Source: Dermanyssus gallinae
Taxonomy: Eukaryota > Arthropoda > Arachnida > Mesostigmata > Dermanyssidae
NCBI GenBank assembly: GCA_003439945.1
Contig: QVRM01006074.1
Span: forward strand, 124,001-188,000
Length of the DNA: 64,000 nucleotides
Reading direction: 5' to 3'
Both the position numbers and the translations under genes were made by a program. A model generated the notes under the pieces. It searched no databases and was not told the origin of the DNA. It saw only the letters and a list, made by a program, of their open reading frames with translations. Shown in pieces: positions 1-19,371 of the stretch; position 1 is the stretch's first letter, and every line of letters begins with the position of its first letter.

Positions 1-7080
<7,080 letters not shown>

Positions 7081-8272
7081 CTGTGATAATTGTGTTTCTC
7101 GCGCACGCTGCCATAGAACTGAAGGAGTCCCTAGCAGGTTCAACCTGCCCACCGTAGTAAAGAACGCAGGGATAATGCCGCCGCTGCATCCAGTCAGCTT
7201 CCATACAACGCACAGCAGAATCTTACACACGTATATATATATATATATATATTATCATACATACGTGTGAGGGTGTGTGTACGCGCGGGTTTCATATACA
7301 TTCTGGACACGGTCGAATTTTGAACGACGTCGTCGGTGATGTTTTTCGTTCTATTAAACCGAGGCGAATTGAGGTGTTGTCAGCTGCAGTTGTGGTGCCA
7401 AATTTGGCATTTTACTTGGCGACATATACGTGGCCGCCGTCAGAGGCAGATGAATGACCCTTTATGAAGATGGCGATGATGATTTTGATGTCAGTACAGT
7501 TGACATTGCGAGTCCTTGTCATGGACAGCCCACAACAATCGCCAACAATCGTCGGCATTGGCGCCGACAGCTCAGCCAATTGGACTTACTCAACTACGCG
7601 AATGAAGGATGAACCAACCCCTCCTTTCTCGTTCTTCACTAGCTATCTGCGACGCTGTGCCGCATTCGGCTCTACGTTGTCACCCGCTCTGCACATGCAA
7701 ACACATCTCTAGACATCCAAATTCTAGCCGCCAGAGTGAAACTCCGCTCAGTGGTTACGACGCCGAAGAAAGCGTGACTAAAGATCGTTTGTGATGAACA
7801 GGTTATTGTCGAGTTATAGACAAGCTAAATATTTAAGCCACAAAACAGCGACCACCGATTTAACGAATGTGTACATATATATATAACCTAGCTAGGAATA
7901 GCCCAGTAATTCAAACAGCAGCCTGAGAGAACTGTCATATCTCTCTGGGTGGTTGATAGTGACTCTAATTCGCTTCTTAATATATTGAGTTCTCTTTCTC
8001 ACGAAGCTGGTTAAGTAGACTATGTGGACTGCTGCTAACTGCTTGAGTAAGAAGGCTTCGTTAGCGGACTTAGAGTCATGCCATTATACAATGGCTTTTT
8101 ATCCAATCCTGTGAGCATGTATTACTACTCCACGACAATGGTACACAATACAGAGCCGCTGGGCTCAAAAACCTTTGATATGGCGAACCCTGCATGGCAC
8201 TCTAACTATGCTGAACTATAACAGAACTATAACTGATGTAAGAGCCACACAAGAGCGTGCATACGCGTGCGG

Positions 8273-8303
<31 letters not shown>

Positions 8304-8883
8304 CATACATACATTCATATATACATACATATACACATAGCAAAATATTGTAAGCTGAAATAAAGGTAACAGCACGTCAGGTAACGACAACGAGGATAAC
8401 GTCAATAAACAAAATAGCAGCGACAGTGAGGTGTCTATCGCAAGTATAACGACACGAAGCAGCCAGATGCACAAGCTGCCTAAAACACTCCTTCGCGAGT
8501 CCTTTTCAACAACACGCCGTTTGACTATTACGAATTCGACGGCGAGAGGTTGAGCGGCGCCCAGTCGTCGTCGTCGCAGACACCCACAGTGACGAACGGG
8601 TTAACGATGTCATCAGTCTCTAACGCGGCACCAAACGGCTGGACGAAGCGAAGAAGCGAAAGAGGGAAAGGCCACGTCACCGAGATGCATAGCGCATACG
8701 TATGAGATAAAACTATTACGGAACGTCACCACAGCACAGCCGGACGAACTGGTGAGACGAAAGAGAGAGAGAGAGAGATAGGAAGAAAAGCGGGAGAAGA
8801 CGGGATTTTAGGTAGATTATAGATTTAGGTAGATTAAGATAGAAATTTTGCGCTTCTATTTTTATGTCAAGCAGCACAAATGG

Positions 8884-8928
<45 letters not shown>

Positions 8929-11900
8929 ATAATAATATACCACCCAGATGCTATTTAGTAACAGTGCAGGTGACAAGACACCTTCTATGGACGAAATCAA
9001 CAGGAACAAACACCACGACACCAAAATAACAAGATTTGTAACCACAATGAGAAGAACAATGACAGAAAGCCTAACAACGACAACAAAACGGACGACTAAC
9101 ATATTACAACCATTACTACTCCTACTACGACTACTAATATTACAAAACAGCCACGTCGCCATCATCAGTCAACAACAGAAACAACAACACCAACAGAAAC
9201 AACAACAACAACAACATTACCCAACATAAGCAAGAACAATAAATAGACAACAGCGGCAGTGACTACTACTACGAAAAACCGTCGGAAAGGGAACGTCGTT
9301 CTTTTATTTTTACGGACAACTAAAAAACGAGCGTAGTAATCTTGATTATACCTGCAAATGGTGCCAGGTAGGCCAGGCTTGGTCGCCAATAATCATTTCG
9401 GTTCGGCGATTTGTTTGATATTCATGGCGATTTGTTTGACATTCATGGAGTGAGTTTGCCCTTGCGCAAGGCCCTTGTTCCACCACACATGTTGAGTGAG
9501 TTAGATGCTAACAGTGTCTCCGTTACATGCTCCCCAATAAGCAACCTTGGTAACGCCTTTAGCGGGGACCCAATTAGATGGCCGGCTCTAAAATCGCTAA
9601 TAACACATCTCGCCATATGCTACTCCGACTCGGTGTGTCACATGGCGAGATTGCTGCGGCAATAGAAGCGAGGCCGAACACATCGATGTGACAATTTAAA
9701 TCGACGTTCATCCACAACTGGCGGTCATTTATAACGGCAATGAATAGGTTCTAGCAATCGGCACTTGCGAACAAGTCTTAGTCCAAATTGTGACATTAAT
9801 TGAATGCCTATTTGCCAAGGACGACCTCGCCGATATTTAGTGGCTTTTGAGCTTGGGTGATTCAGGTGCCAAATATAGTGAAAGCTGAGTTTGTTAAAAG
9901 GCGGTATTATTACCTGTGGTTATTGTTCATATTTCGGCGGTGTGTTTCGTATAATCTATGCTGCAACCCTATCACCAGCGTATGTGGAAGGCTGACTCTG
10001 ATGTGCACATGACCAGAAACATACTTATATGTGTGGAGGTGATATTAGAGTGGTACATAGGCTCGATAAGACTCATGCGGTCCGACTGTAATTAAATAAT
10101 TATTTAAAAAGACAGCCGTCTTCGTGGAGTAGATTAATGATATTAAGTCGTTTGTATTTTTCGACAACAGATATACAAGTTCGATTTGCCAAACTTCATA
10201 CATACACATTGGTACAAAGGCTCGTCACCGTTCTTTCTGGGAACTCAGCAGGAACGCAAGCGAGCGGCACTATTTCTTTCATTTAGCATAGAAGGCGCTC
10301 AGAGCTCTAACACACATACCAGTATAAACTGGCGAACAAATAAATGTATGTTATTCAGTTTACAAATGAACATTTAGGTAGAGAGAGACTGTTCGAACAT
10401 CTAAGTACATCTAAACAAAACAGGTAGCCAAATTTTTTTGCGAACAAAAGGGAACGGGCAAGGTGTTATGATCAAGACGTGGCACCTGCCAGTGGTGTCT
10501 AGTGAATCGACATTATTGACAATGAATAGAATCAACACGATTGATAATAGTGGTCGTAACTACATGACTTTTGAGGATTCACAACCAGCTTGCTACTGTA
10601 CACGAATTACAAACCGGTGCGTACCTTTGTCTCCTACAACCGTTTTCTACATCTCAGAGAAAGACGTTTACATACGGATTTTAGTCGGCCTTGCGCTCAT
10701 AGTACTGTTTGGCGTTTGGCTTGAACAAAATATTTTTAGCCGTAAGGACTATTTGAGAAACGCAAAGTATAGGAGGCAATGCGAGGGGTGTGGATATTTA
10801 TGGAGAGAGAGAACACGCGTTTTGATTGTACATGAGAGCGCTAAGCATCAGTGGCCGCTGAAGTGTCTACAGGTTTTTGTCTAGATGAGCTCTAAGTAAA
10901 AACGGCATTATTCAATGGTTGCTTAAGTCATCTCCGAAAAATAGCGACGGCTGAGCGGCCACATAAATTACGTCAAACAATTGCGTATCGAGTCCTGCTT
11001 TAATTTCCCCCCAAAGTAGCAAACCCTCTCGGTGCTTAAAAAGCAGGAGCTAATTTTTCTACAACAGTTCGCTATATTGCATGTCCGAGGTATAAGGACA
11101 AGGTCATTTCTATCCAGGCGTCGAACAGTATTGTCTCGCACTCACAGAAGCTGCGATATTAGTTGTTCCGTCAAGCCGTGTTGACACGCAGTGGTGGAGG
11201 GAACGGACAGCGGGAAATAACCCTGGTAAAATCTGATCGGGTGATGGTGGGCGATATCAAGGCGTCTCAGATGAAAACGAAATGAACTAAACAAAGCGTA
11301 GTTGACCTGACACTGTTTGATATGACGCTTGTACAAGCTGACCCATTTGTCCGGTTTCTGGCTCTTCGGCCCTTCATGTTCATCTATCTATCTGGTTTTT
11401 ATCTTATCACTTTGCCGTCTCCTCAGTTAGTGAACTCAATTCAAATGTGATCGTCTCCATGTAGCAGACGGGTACTTTGGAAACTATAGGATACTTCGAT
11501 GACTTTGTAAATTCATGACATCGAAGTATATATATACATGACATGTATATATAGCTGTACATGACTATATTATTATAGAGCTTCCCAATATTTACGTCTG
11601 TAATTGTGTACCACTGTATAATTTTATTCACTTTATTTAGCACAATTATTTACGTCGTTCCTTCAGATGTTATTATGCTTAATACTGCAATAGACCTTGT
11701 CATTATTGGTCGCTTATGTTGGATTCAATTGTCTACGTTTTTTACACACTTCTTATTCTTAAATATCAGTACATGTTCCATGCGTTGTTTGCTTTTGATC
11801 TGCCTTTCTATTGTCTGGCAATAGAATTCTTAAATTATATATATACATATACTTTTATAAATATCGAAAATAAATATAATGGCTATGACACTGAGAACCG

Positions 11901-12226
11901 AGAGACAATGTGAAAAGATGTTCCTCTTAACCGAGATGATACGGAGCGCTGCATGATGAAGAGGTGCGGACTTCATTTTAACACGTAGATGGTTATCATC
12001 GTCGCCATGATCATTTTCAAGCCGCAAAGCTGGTACGGCCTAGCATAGCATCGATTTGTATTGGAATCGTCGTGAGTGCTGCCTTTATAGATGTTTATGG
12101 TTCGCTCTGATGCTTTCTGACGGCTTTCGTGGCTGCGTCACGAAAGGCTTTATGTTGCGACTCGCGATCGTAAGGCTAGCCGAACAATAAATACAGCCGC
12201 ACATGCATATAAACATGCACATACAT

Positions 12227-12283
<57 letters not shown>

Positions 12284-12753
12284 CATACATATATACGCGC
12301 ATACGGAGACAGACAGATTCTTGTATACATACACCACCCGCTCACATACATCTGCATGTGCGCCAATACAGTAAGCAGTGCTAAAAGTTTGCAAATATGC
12401 GCCAGTCGATACACAGAATTAGCAAAATATGGCTTGACTTTGTTGGGGGCACCAACACACGCACGTGTCTCTCCGCCTCCCACGTGGCCCAAATAACAGA
12501 CGACAAAATAACCGAGGGGAAGACATCGAGACCGAATGGGGAGAGACCCCCCCCCGACAGAACCATAGGCAAACGTACAGGCGAACATAAGGTGTGACGG
12601 ATAGAGATGAGAGACCACATGAGTATCGAAGATCATCTACGCCAGTCGTCGTAGTAGTTCTAGTAGTACACCATGACGTTGAACTGAACTGGCAGCAATC
12701 GACACAAACGAACATTATTGATTCTACACACGATTGCTCAGACTCTGAAATTG

Positions 12754-12756
<3 letters not shown>

Positions 12757-12841
<85 letters not shown>
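12757..12841. repeat. (AT)n microsatellite, about 42 units
   Basis: Uninterrupted AT dinucleotides; the YIYI peptides in both strands here are not genes. Confidence 0.97.
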
Positions 12842-12844
<3 letters not shown>

Positions 12845-14421
12845 TGACGACGAAAGAATCTAGGTATGTTGCACCTGCTGCAGAAGCTTTTTTTGAGTGA
12901 ATCGATAGGATATCGAAAGAGAGGGTATCGTGTTCCAGTGCAGAATGAAATCTAGTCGGCAGTATTAAAGTATGGTAACAGATATACTAGCTTAATATTA
13001 CTCTTATGATTATTATTTATTGTGAGAGTGCTATTAATGATCGATAACTGCAGTCATTGTACGAACACATGTGTAACACAAAAAAACATCGCTACATGAA
13101 CACTGATCACAACAGCAACGCATGAGCAACAGAAACAACACCAACAGCAGCAGCAGATACAGAAGCCGCCGCTAGAATAGCATCCAGAAAACAAACAACA
13201 ACAGCAGCAGCAGAAACAACAACATCAATATTATTATAACGCAGCAACTATCTGTAACATTGACTACATGAATAATAAAACAACGGCATCTATATGGTAA
13301 AAAAAAAACAATTCACTGTTTTGATTTCTTACTGTGGGCTCTTCCCTGGAATCTGTTGATCTGATGATTTCTCGAAGCGACACGCTGACTGAGCGTGCTT
13401 AACTTGCATAAAATTTCTTCATTCTCTAACAACTACGACTACAGCTGCCGTAGCTGACGTACTGTCTCTTATGGGACGGACGCTGTTACGATACCTAGCT
13501 ACGACAATTTGTGCCTAACTGCCTGTCTGCTCTAGATTGTGACTGAGAAGAGAATAAAGAGTTAGCGCTAACTCATAACAATTCGTAGCCGTATATTTAT
13601 ACCGTGGCGAGTGGTCTGCTACGCATGGCCTGTCAAAAACGTACTTTGTTACGTTGGTCTTATATCTCAGTTGATGTAGTACCGTTAAATGATTCATTTC
13701 TATTTAAGCGACCTACTACTACTATGAAACGTTGAGCAGGCAGCAGCCGAAGAAGGGAGAGGCATGTCGGCAAATCACTTTGTTGAGTTGAATTGGAATT
13801 GTCTCTAGGTAAAAAGAAACTAATCTCAGAGAAAGTCGGCACGTTATGCTTGGCAACTTGCTCACTGAACGCGTAGAACGCGTTCATATTGAAGGAAAGA
13901 CCACACGATGGAGCTTTTTGCTACTACTACTATTATCACTTTCGCATCGTAGTCTTGCTATTTGGGGTTGACCTACACGGTTGTGGGCAAAACGGGAGCG
14001 CTATATATCTATGCATTTAACATCTAGTTTGGCATAGTTCAAACGGAATTGACATAATAGTTTGCGAATCATACTTCACAGGGCATGTATAAAATTACGA
14101 TACGCGTAATCTGCTGGCCAAGGGGATGTTAGGTTTACGGATTCTACGTAAAAAATAGCTATATATAATAGGATAATTTAGAACGGTAGATACTTGTTTC
14201 TTAGACTTGAGAGATCTACACTAATCACAAGAAGTCGCTAGTAATTTATGTGCATTCACAAAACCAATACAGAAAAAACTTGAAAAGCACAGACAACGGT
14301 ATGTTTTATTAGTTATATTATTCCTATATTTAATTTAACTGATACTAAAATTCCTCAAGCGTGCATTGAGGTCCACGATGTGATATAGGTGTCGGTACAC
14401 CAATTCAGGGACAAATAATTT

Positions 14422-14427
14422 TTATTT
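14422..14427 (-). terminator. Candidate poly(A) signal, minus strand
   Basis: AATAAA on the minus strand about 90 bases after the stop of the minus-strand reading frame ending at 14518. Confidence 0.4.
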
Positions 14428-14715
14428 AAAACTGCCTTTGTTACTACCTTTATGAGTATTCCACAGTAGGTCGGTTGTATGTAAACACTTGCAAAGTGTG
14501 TTTTAGTGCGGAGGTTTTTAATCCTCATTGGTAATTGTTGGGCGAGAAGAGAACCCGCTGTATAGTTTTAGTCGCTTGTCTGCGTAACGAAAGAAGTCTT
14601 GACCTTTAAATGTCCTGGTGTCAACCACATCGAAGTTAAATCTGTTTGTTTTCGGGTAAGCATAATTCGGCGTTTGATGGCCATATGATGGGCTGACTTC
14701 TGCTCTAGTCATTTT

Positions 14716-14730
14716 ATTTATAAAAGTACT
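14716..14730 (+). repeat. LINE target-site duplication, left
   Basis: 15-bp atttataaaagtact, identical to 16368-16382. Confidence 0.9.
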
Positions 14731-16367
14731 CTTCCGAGAGGAAAGAGTGCGGGACCAGACCAGGTGTACTATGAACACTGGGTGCAGTCTGAGCCACTCT
14801 TGGCAAACCATCTTTGTGATTTCTTCAACGAGATCATGAAGACGGGACAAATGCCACGAGTCTGGCATATATCCAGGCTTTCTCTTTTATTTAAGGGCAA
14901 GCATGGCGATGACAGACGAGACCCAAACTTATACCGCGGTATAGCGTCTGAAAGGACGCTGAAGAAGATCTTCTGTAAATTGGTTATAAAACGGATCGAG
15001 TACGTTGTCGACCAGACCCTTCCACCGGAGCAATTCGGCTTTCGAAGAGGTCGAGGAACGCGTGATGCAATCCATGTGCTTCAGTCAGAGATAGAGCGAG
15101 CTGTGGCAAAACCCGGAGGTCATTTGTATGCAGTCTTTATAGACTGCGTCAAAGCCTTCGACAAAGCACCTCGAGATCTCCTGGTGAAGTCATTCCGATA
15201 CGCAGGGGTTGGTGGCTCTCTTCTGAGCGTAATTTCGAGCTTCTTTGATGAGGACACCTTACTGGTGCAAGGTGAGCAGGAAGTGTTGCAGGTAAGGCAA
15301 AATGTGGGAACCCCGCAAGGCGACCCATTGAGCTGCGTCTCCTTCACTCTACTGCTTGCCGATTTTGTCGATCATATTCGACGGGAGTTCCAGAAGGCCA
15401 CAGTTGTGATGTACGCAGATGACATAGTGGTCGCCCATCACGACCTGGGTGCCATCAAGCGCATCACTTCTCTGGCGGAGGTGTTCCTTGTCTCAAGGGG
15501 GCTCGAGATAAACGCCATGAAGACCAAGGCTATGAAATTCAGAAGAGGAGGTCGATTGGCTGCTAAAGACGTTATACGTTGCGGCGGCCAATCCTTAGAA
15601 TTCGTCAACTCTTTCCGGTATCTGGGGCTTCGGCTTCATTATACTGGGACGACCTTCACTGCTCACATCGTCGAAACAGTGCGCACAGCTCTAATCTCTC
15701 TTTATGGAGAGGTAGGCGACGTCCGGCGACTGTCGGTCCCGACGGCAGTGGCACTTTTCTACCTCAAGATTGTTCCAACGCTGATGTATGGTCTTGACAG
15801 AATATGGGAACACCTCACCCGGGCAAACTTTGGTTTGCTTGAAAGGTGTTTCACAATGTACATGAAGCGGGTACTATGCCTGTCAATGCGGGCAAGGAGC
15901 CGCTTTGTGTACCTTATGTCTGGCTGTGCACCGGTTGTTGGGATAATTCGATTGAGATTGAAGACGCCGCGTACAGTACCATTCGAGAGCTTTATCTCAG
16001 AATGGGAAAATAAAGTTGAACAAGCCCGACGAGAGGTTGGAGACCTGGATATTTTCAGTGCCTCTCACCTCTGGTCTGGTCTTGCATGTGACAATCGCCA
16101 TGTCTATACCAGATATATAGTTCATGGCTATCATCACCTGGTCTGTTCGAATACGAGCTTCCACGAGGAGTACACGGAGTGCATCTGTCGACTGTGCTCT
16201 CAGGCGTGTACGAAGTTTCATGCGTCTGCCTGCCTGGCCCTTGCGAAGAGATCGCTGCACTGCCTCTCTCGAATAACATGCCGCGAGCAGCTGACTATAT
16301 AATTGTATAATCTATAATTATCTATGTTATATGCATACTCAATATGAGTGAAATAAATAAGATGATG
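14729..16367 (+). mobile_element. APE-type LINE, 5'-truncated copy 1
   Basis: Non-LTR retrotransposon 3' portion with an uninterrupted ORF2 fragment, a short 3' UTR and a (GAT)n tail at 16361-16367. Exactly flanked by the 15-bp duplication atttataaaagtact (14716-14730 and 16368-16382), whose last bases overlap the element start. An intact frame and perfect duplication point to a recent insertion. Shares its sequence with 35.2-36.9 kb. Confidence 0.9.
14731..16302 (+). CDS. LINE reverse transcriptase, C-terminal part of ORF2
   Basis: Open from the truncation point to TAA (about 523 codons). RT landmarks in order: GKSAGPDQVYYE, QFGFRRGRGT, motif A VFIDCVKAFD, motif B GTPQGDPLSC, motif C YADDIVV (15412-15423), then FRYLGLRL. 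The C-terminal region is Cys/His rich, with CRLCSQACTKFHASAC resembling a zinc knuckle. The endonuclease and start codon are missing through 5' truncation, so the copy cannot move by itself although its RT core looks intact. Clade is not certain; motif order fits the CR1/Jockey/R1 group. Confidence 0.9.
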   Translation, partial: LPRGKSAGPDQVYYEHWVQSEPLLANHLCDFFNEIMKTGQMPRVWHISRLSLLFKGKHGDDRRDPNLYRGIASERTLKKIFCKLVIKRIEYVVDQTLPPEQFGFRRGRGTRDAIHVLQSEIERAVAKPGGHLYAVFIDCVKAFDKAPRDLLVKSFRYAGVGGSLLSVISSFFDEDTLLVQGEQEVLQVRQNVGTPQGDPLSCVSFTLLLADFVDHIRREFQKATVVMYADDIVVAHHDLGAIKRITSLAEVFLVSRGLEINAMKTKAMKFRRGGRLAAKDVIRCGGQSLEFVNSFRYLGLRLHYTGTTFTAHIVETVRTALISLYGEVGDVRRLSVPTAVALFYLKIVPTLMYGLDRIWEHLTRANFGLLERCFTMYMKRVLCLSMRARSRFVYLMSGCAPVVGIIRLRLKTPRTVPFESFISEWENKVEQARREVGDLDIFSASHLWSGLACDNRHVYTRYIVHGYHHLVCSNTSFHEEYTECICRLCSQACTKFHASACLALAKRSLHCLSRITCREQLTI

Positions 16368-16382
16368 ATTTATAAAAGTACT
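16368..16382 (+). repeat. LINE target-site duplication, right
   Basis: Identical to 14716-14730. The exact border with the (GAT)n tail is ambiguous by a few bases. Confidence 0.9.
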
Positions 16383-16983
16383 GTGTTCGATGTTCTGGAG
16401 GACGTTGTTCTTGCAAACTCTGCTCTTCCTTGTTTTTTTTACCGGGAGGCCCAAATACCATATCTCCTTGGCAGACTTGTCTGTCACCGAGAGATGAGAT
16501 CCATGGCGTTCTTCTCCTTTAGAAGAAATTCTTCGAAAAGTTTTTCTCCATTAGAAGATTATTGCAATTGTTTTCCAATGCTGCTTATCCGCCATCTGGA
16601 GGACGCGTTGATCACATCGCTGTAACAAATTGCGAACAGTTTCATGTGCGTTAACGTATGATGCAGCAACTAATATTGGCTCTGTCTTTGGTGCGTTATG
16701 TAACCAACTCTACTACGAACACGATTCGTGTTTCACCGCAGTTGTCGACGAGGATTCAGTTGGCAGCTCACATACATTTGTATTGTCCCCTAGTCTTAAA
16801 CGTCTTACGCGCAACGTCAACAAGCCCCATACATAGAACCTCGAAATGGGCTCACACAAATGGAAAGCAACTTTTTTTTCTTTTTTCCGTAAGGCCCGTG
16901 TACGGTTTCATGTCATGGCTGATTTTTTAACCACGTCGGCATTTACCTTGTCTAAATTGGAAACCATGCAAACCAGTTTAAGA

Positions 16984-17066
16984 GTGGCCGGTCTGGGTCT
17001 CGAACCCAGGCCTCCCGAATGCAAGGCAGAGGCTTTGCCACTAAGCCATCTTGCTCGATGCAAGTT
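16984..17066 (-). repeat. tRNA-derived SINE-like sequence
   Basis: Minus strand shows an A-box-like tggcttagtggcaaagc and a B-box ggttcgagacc at tRNA spacing, but the ends do not pair as an acceptor stem. Best read as a SINE head, not a working tRNA. The plus-strand peptide LEPRPPECKAEALPLSHLA is a by-product. Confidence 0.6.
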
Positions 17067-17473
17067 ACCTACTGCAATACTCTTTAGAGGTTCAGATAAA
17101 CCCGGCGCGTAGCGCAGGACTCTTTTTAGTCCAGGTTTATTAACAGGAAACAACATCAGGTTCATTAAATGAAGAACAGTTCTTATCAACTTTAAAAGCT
17201 AAGTGTTGTATCCTGTGGCAAAAGAAAATCTAGCTCTATTCTCACACTGATATTTTTGCATTATGCATATCCAGAAACAATCCGCCAAGGCTGAAACGAG
17301 CTAAACATCGTCAAATGGCAAATAACACTACCACCACAGAAAGGCTCAAGCCATGAACGCAGCTTTATGGACTTCGAGTTTGCGAATTCTCGAGGCTCGA
17401 TTCTGCCGTGGTACATTCGAATCGGTGCTTCGTATGTATGTATATATTGCTCTCCCTGTAATATATAACCCTG

Positions 17474-17516
<43 letters not shown>

Positions 17517-17572
17517 ATTTTTTTCTCCTTGACCGGCTTTTCGGTATGCTCACACAGTTCACGGATAGTTAC

Positions 17573-18011
17573 CCGAAGCTGCCATTTCGTTTCACGTTCT
17601 GGCGCCGGTATTCCACTGAAGGGAATATCAGATTATCTTCCAAACCAGGAAGCGTGCTTGCTTCTGTGCAGAATCCGTCACTGCTTCGACCAGTGTTATT
17701 GCCTATTCGCAGAATATTTCCTTGAGGAGTCCACTCGAACTTTGAGCGTTTCAAACTGTTTTTCAAGTCGGTCACGACATGGGGAGCTGCAGACACTCGC
17801 TCACCTGCCAGCGCAATGCTTTTATCTGTTCAGGCAGTCCTGCCAGATTGAGCATGATGCTACGCATATCAGTATTACCGACAACACAACCACCATTTAC
17901 AGCCGTACCAGTCAGCTGGTCGCTGTTGCTCATACAACTGTCGTTGACGTTGTCCTTGTTGTTCCAATTAACTTTCGTTCGAATCGATTTCTGGTCCTGC
18001 ACCTCCGCCAT
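17573..18011 (-). CDS. Putative exon of unidentified minus-strand gene
   Basis: Two overlapping minus-strand frames (18011 to about 17785 and about 17795 to 17573) would become one if a single base were added to the run of four C at 17781-17784. The joined product runs ...GLPEQIKALRWQVSECLQL into PHVVTDLKNSLKRSKFEW, looks like globular coding sequence, and stops at a gtaact donor (17572). No family recognised. It may belong to the same gene as the frame at 14518-16487, but the splice phases I tried do not all agree. Confidence 0.4.
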
Positions 18012-18065
18012 TATCAGAGAGAGAGACGGGGAAACAAGAACTGTCTAAAATGGCTTTACGGCAGT

Positions 18066-18497
18066 TTAATGGCGTTGTGCCCCGCTGGTGGTGGTGGTGG
18101 TGCTGCTGCTGCTGCTCGATGAAGCGACCGGTTTACCGGACACACCAGTTGCCAGTGGCGTAGTTGCTTTTTTGGTGTTTTGACCAGCCCCGAGCACAGT
18201 AGTATTCTTAGAGGTGTTTAGCCTAGGACGAGCGGGCGGGTTTTTTGCTGCGGAACTGTGGGTACAATTCCAGACGTCCGAGGAATCTTCCGCCTGTTTA
18301 AGCGATGATGTGTTCTCTTTAACAGCTGCTTCCGCCACGTGAATCTGCTTGGATCTGCGGAGCGAAAAGTGTGGGCTGTAGATTGCGGCTGGACAACGCG
18401 GAAGCGGCTTCGTAAGTCGTGAGTTTTTGTGCTGGGGTTGTAGCAATGACAACTCGATGTGCCTCAGAGGGCCAAATGTGTGGGGCTGAATCTGCAT
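18066..18497 (-). CDS. Putative exon, Ser/Thr-rich protein, minus strand
   Basis: 143-codon frame beginning ATGCAGATTC and containing FGPLRHIELSLLQPQHKNSR, then a low-complexity Ser/Thr/Ala/Lys region and a (Ser)7(Thr)5 run before TAA. A possible earlier donor (CCG/GTAAAC at 18137) would remove the homopolymer end. Its position just 5' of 17573-18011 on the same strand suggests one gene. Function unknown. Confidence 0.35.
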   Translation of the reverse strand: MQIQPHTFGPLRHIELSLLQPQHKNSRLTKPLPRCPAAIYSPHFSLRRSKQIHVAEAAVKENTSSLKQAEDSSDVWNCTHSSAAKNPPARPRLNTSKNTTVLGAGQNTKKATTPLATGVSGKPVASSSSSSSTTTTTSGAQRH

Positions 18498-19166
18498 GGG
18501 ATCTTGAAATGGCAGTCTCAGCTGAAAGCTCTAGTACCTAAGTGCTATTATATCATTGCGGCGTTTAGACTTATACAATTGGTGCTTCAGATGAAAGTCT
18601 CTTACTTCTCATAAAACATTGCTATTGCCTATATTATATTATGCTCTTCTCGTTTGATGGGGGCAATGTTCAGCAGAAGCTGCGGATATTCTGTAGCTGA
18701 TTTGCTTTCCGCGTGCGAGGGATCCGCTTTGGGTTGACGTGTTGTGTGCGGCGTGTTGCATTACTTGTGTTCGAAATGATTAGGAGTAGTGACAAAAACA
18801 TTTATTCTCACTCATTGCAATGGTCAGCCGTTCCAGCCGTCGCATACGCACATGTGTGACACAGTTCGTTTTTAACGAACCTAGTAGACATTCTACTGTC
18901 TGCCGTCTATTTGGGGCTCCCTTTCTTGAAAAATTGGATCACTCACGTATGTTGCGAGCGTAGTTATGCAACGCAGTGACCAATATGCAGTTAAACAAAT
19001 ATGAAAACGTAAATATGTAAAAATATATGAATTGGTGCAAATGTGTACCCTTGTTAAAAATGTGTAGACTGAAACACTCCTTTTACCTATTATTTTTACA
19101 AAAACACTACGCATTTTAAAAACAAGGTTTCGTCAGCAAGCCAAATCGTATATATATATATATATA
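18498..19166. other. Intergenic, upstream of mariner
   Basis: No gene recognised. From 19077 it holds the first copy of an AT-rich unit (acctattatttttacaaaaa...ggtttcgtcag) repeated after the mariner at 20657-20717. Confidence 0.5.
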
Positions 19167-19197
19167 CGAGGTGTGTTCAAAAAGTATCGCGGCTTTT
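19167..19197 (+). repeat. Mariner 5' terminal inverted repeat
   Basis: Begins cgaggtgtgttcaaaaagta and matches the complement of 20456-20486 with one mismatch. Confidence 0.9.
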
Positions 19198-19371
19198 GAA
19201 TTTTCGCGGGTTACGTATATTCGAATTTCGATTTTTTGTGGCGTTATGTTGGTACTCATGTCTCTCACTTATGCCGACAAGCTCGGCCATTTTGAATGTT
19301 CACTTAATTGTTGACAGCTGCTTTGCTTGCACGTGTTTTGGATCGTCTTCGATTTTTACCTATTCAAAAAA

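Larger units (their letters stand above)
7081..14517. other. Intergenic, no recognisable gene
   Basis: Holds (AT)n arrays at about 8275-8299, 8886-8924, 12231-12279 and 12757-12841, CAA/CAG-rich stretches at 9050-9230 and 13080-13250, and a duplicated 21-bp unit (ggcgatttgtttga...) at about 9407-9449. An open frame at 10438-10884 (148 codons, no ATG start, one hydrophobic segment) matches nothing I know. Confidence 0.6.
14518..16487 (-). pseudogene. Unidentified minus-strand reading frame split by a LINE insertion
   Basis: Distal part 14518-14728 encodes a protein-like segment (SYGHQTPNYAYPKTN, then FNFDVVDTRTFKGQDFF) ending in TAA; proximal part lies at about 16369-16487 (EIWYLGLPVKKTRKSR). 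The LINE and one copy of its 15-bp target duplication lie between. If they are removed conceptually, the two halves are in the same frame with no stop between them, so the insertion landed inside one open frame. There is no ATG in frame upstream, so the proximal part probably begins at a splice acceptor. A poly(A) signal follows the stop. I do not recognise the protein. It may be the last exon of a gene disrupted on this haplotype, or a decayed copy. Confidence 0.5.

Noticed and set aside
12085..12863. Frames rich in YIYI on both strands (also at 43.2-43.6, 53.0-53.3 kb and others)
   Set aside because: They are translations of (AT)n arrays.
16984..17066. Functional tRNA gene
   Set aside because: A and B boxes are present but acceptor and T stems do not pair; SINE-like.
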